Shown here piece after piece: positions 5,125-5,786 of a DNA stretch of 5,786 bases (positions are counted from its first letter, which is position 1; each line of letters starts with the position of its first letter). The position numbers and the translations under genes are program-made. The notes below the pieces were generated by a model, which worked only from the letters and a program-made list of their open reading frames with translations, did not search any database and was not told where the DNA came from. This DNA comes from Xanthobacteraceae bacterium (GTDB lineage: Bacteria; Pseudomonadota; Alphaproteobacteria; Rhizobiales; Xanthobacteraceae), in assembly GCA_030043175.1 (NCBI GenBank), contig JASHYD010000232.1, positions 1-5,786 of the forward strand. The letters run 5' to 3'.

Positions 5125-5490
5125 GACGTTAGTGTGACAGATCGGATGGCCCCTCACCGACGTTCCGCATTGGCGCGTCCCTGGAAGGCCGGCTTTACGC
5201 AAGCCGTGTCACCAGGCCCTTAGGCGCTGTGCCGTCTCGACTCGTCGGCTTTGGGCGGCCCGGGAGGTGCGCGTTCAGCCTTCAGGCCAGAGTGCCGGCC
5301 TCGCACAGATCCCGGCGTGCGCTGCTAACGCACCGGGCTTATATGAGGAGCCGGCTGTCAAGGGATATTTCGGTGGTGCTTAGCGAAATACTTTCCTACA
5401 TCCAAACCTCCCGGGCGTTTTTTGAACTGTGGTTTCGTTCCGATCCAAGGCGAGCCCTTTGCGTGGGCGTGCAGCACTCGCCGCACCAAC
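5125..5490. other. Non-coding region: decarboxylase upstream DNA and probable insertion-sequence end
   Basis: No gene is supportable here. The left part (to about 5230) lies directly upstream of the decarboxylase and should carry its promoter, but I see no convincing -35/-10 pair. The right part (about 5340-5490) follows the transposase stop and probably contains the end of that insertion sequence, since it directly adjoins the natural transposase C-terminus. No direct repeats or terminal inverted repeats mark the boundary, which is usual for IS110-type elements. Confidence 0.45.
5311..5337. repeat. GC-rich imperfect hairpin
   Basis: The left arm CCCGG-cg-TGCG (5311-5321) pairs with CGCACCGGG (5329-5337), giving a 9-base-pair stem with a 2-base bulge and a 7-base loop. 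There is no T-run on either side, so it is not a standard terminator. It lies between the transposase tail and the decarboxylase and could be part of an insertion-sequence end structure. Confidence 0.35.
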
Positions 5491-5688
5491 TTATATCCGG
5501 ACGGCACCTTGTGGCACCACGCCAGTTTCAAGATCACGCCAGAGCGCCACGAGCAGCTTGCGTGCCAACGCCACGATGGCGATACGGCGGATGCGGCCTT
5601 TCGTGGCACCGACACGCGTTCGGTATGCCCTGCCGGCCACGGATGAGGCCTCCCAGATACCGTGCAAAGAACTTCTCCACGTGCACAA
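5491..5688 (-). pseudogene. C-terminal remnant of an IS110/IS116/IS902-family transposase
   Basis: The last ~41 codons (about 5616-5491) read 'RVGATKGRIRR' then 'IAIVALARKLLVALWRDLE' then 'TGVVPQGAVRI' and TAA. This is the terminal helix of IS110-type DEDD transposases, where tails such as R-(R/K)-I-x-IVALARKLLxALWR-x-L-x-TG-x-xPxGA are common. The catalytic RuvC-like DEDD residues and the conserved Ser domain lie further N-terminal and are absent here. The frame is closed by TAG at 5694-5692, and the residues before Arg25 show no family resemblance. The copy is therefore broken rather than merely cut by the window edge. It reads toward the decarboxylase operon on the same strand. Confidence 0.6.
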
Positions 5689-5704
5689 GGTCTAGCGAGG
5701 CTGC

Positions 5705-5759
5705 GCCTCAGACCGACGAGGCGTGTTGATAGACGCGCACGCAGTCGCGGATCTGAGGC
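5705..5759. repeat. Inverted repeat GCCTCAGA ... TCTGAGGC
   Basis: The perfect 8-base arms GCCTCAGA (5705-5712) and TCTGAGGC (5752-5759) are separated by 39 bases, and both are flanked outwards by CTG-like bases. They lie just upstream of the broken transposase reading frame. They may belong to the mobile element's non-coding part. The window edge prevents tracing further. Confidence 0.3.
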
Positions 5760-5786
5760 AGATTGTTTCGTTTCGTTCCCCCAATC

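Noticed and set aside
5337..5361. TTGACA followed by TATAAG on the minus strand, as a promoter for the decarboxylase
   Set aside because: The hexamers look canonical, but only 12 bases separate them, far short of the 16-18 needed, and nothing resembling a -10 lies at the right spacing.
5569..5585. A 17-base match, in opposite orientation, between the transposase tail and the knuckle repeats (around CCACGATGGCGATAC)
   Set aside because: The core is itself nearly palindromic (CGCCA..TGGCG), the flanks do not match and the encoded proteins are unrelated, so it is treated as coincidence.
5229..5729. A plus-strand open frame of 166 codons at the right end
   Set aside because: It is antisense to the transposase tail and low-complexity Arg/Pro/Ala-rich, with no domain.

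Overview
The window looks like GC-rich alphaproteobacterial DNA, most likely Bradyrhizobium or a close relative (Nitrobacteraceae). I infer this from the style of the decarboxylase, the SACT-type periplasmic protein, the TrpX-like ABC substrate-binding protein relics and an IS110-type transposase tail. No taxonomic search was possible. About half is one intact metabolic block on the minus strand. The rest is accessory DNA with gene fragments, tandem repeats and an insertion-sequence remnant.

Layout. Positions 1-346 (+) hold the 3' part of a ClpP-fold-like 'SACT' protein. Positions 347-785 carry no convincing gene. Positions 786-1105 (+) hold two relics of ABC transporter substrate-binding proteins in the wrong order: the C-terminal end of one, then the N-terminal part of another. 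Reading toward them on the minus strand (1783-1016) is a probable zinc-binding protein with an N-terminal phage-type cysteine domain and four tandem Cys3His knuckles. Its last ~28 codons run through the antisense of the ABC relic, so its 3' end looks fused or truncated. A 29-codon ORF with a near-perfect ribosome binding site (1878-1789, -) ends five bases before it. An AT-rich control region with a possible -10 box and an inverted repeat lies upstream.

Positions 5075-2103 (-) form a likely two-gene operon. It has a full-length fold-type I PLP-dependent ornithine/lysine/arginine decarboxylase, then a PAT-like GNAT N-acetyltransferase 45 bases downstream. Two hairpins and an AT tract (2095-2041) follow and could terminate it. 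The pairing suggests amino-acid or polyamine metabolism, but neither substrate can be fixed from sequence.

The right end (5125-5786) has a non-coding stretch, then the C-terminal tail of an IS110-family transposase on the minus strand, cut off by an in-frame stop. The decarboxylase upstream region therefore borders mobile DNA. The item most deserving a second look is the repeat-containing zinc-knuckle gene with its small upstream ORF.
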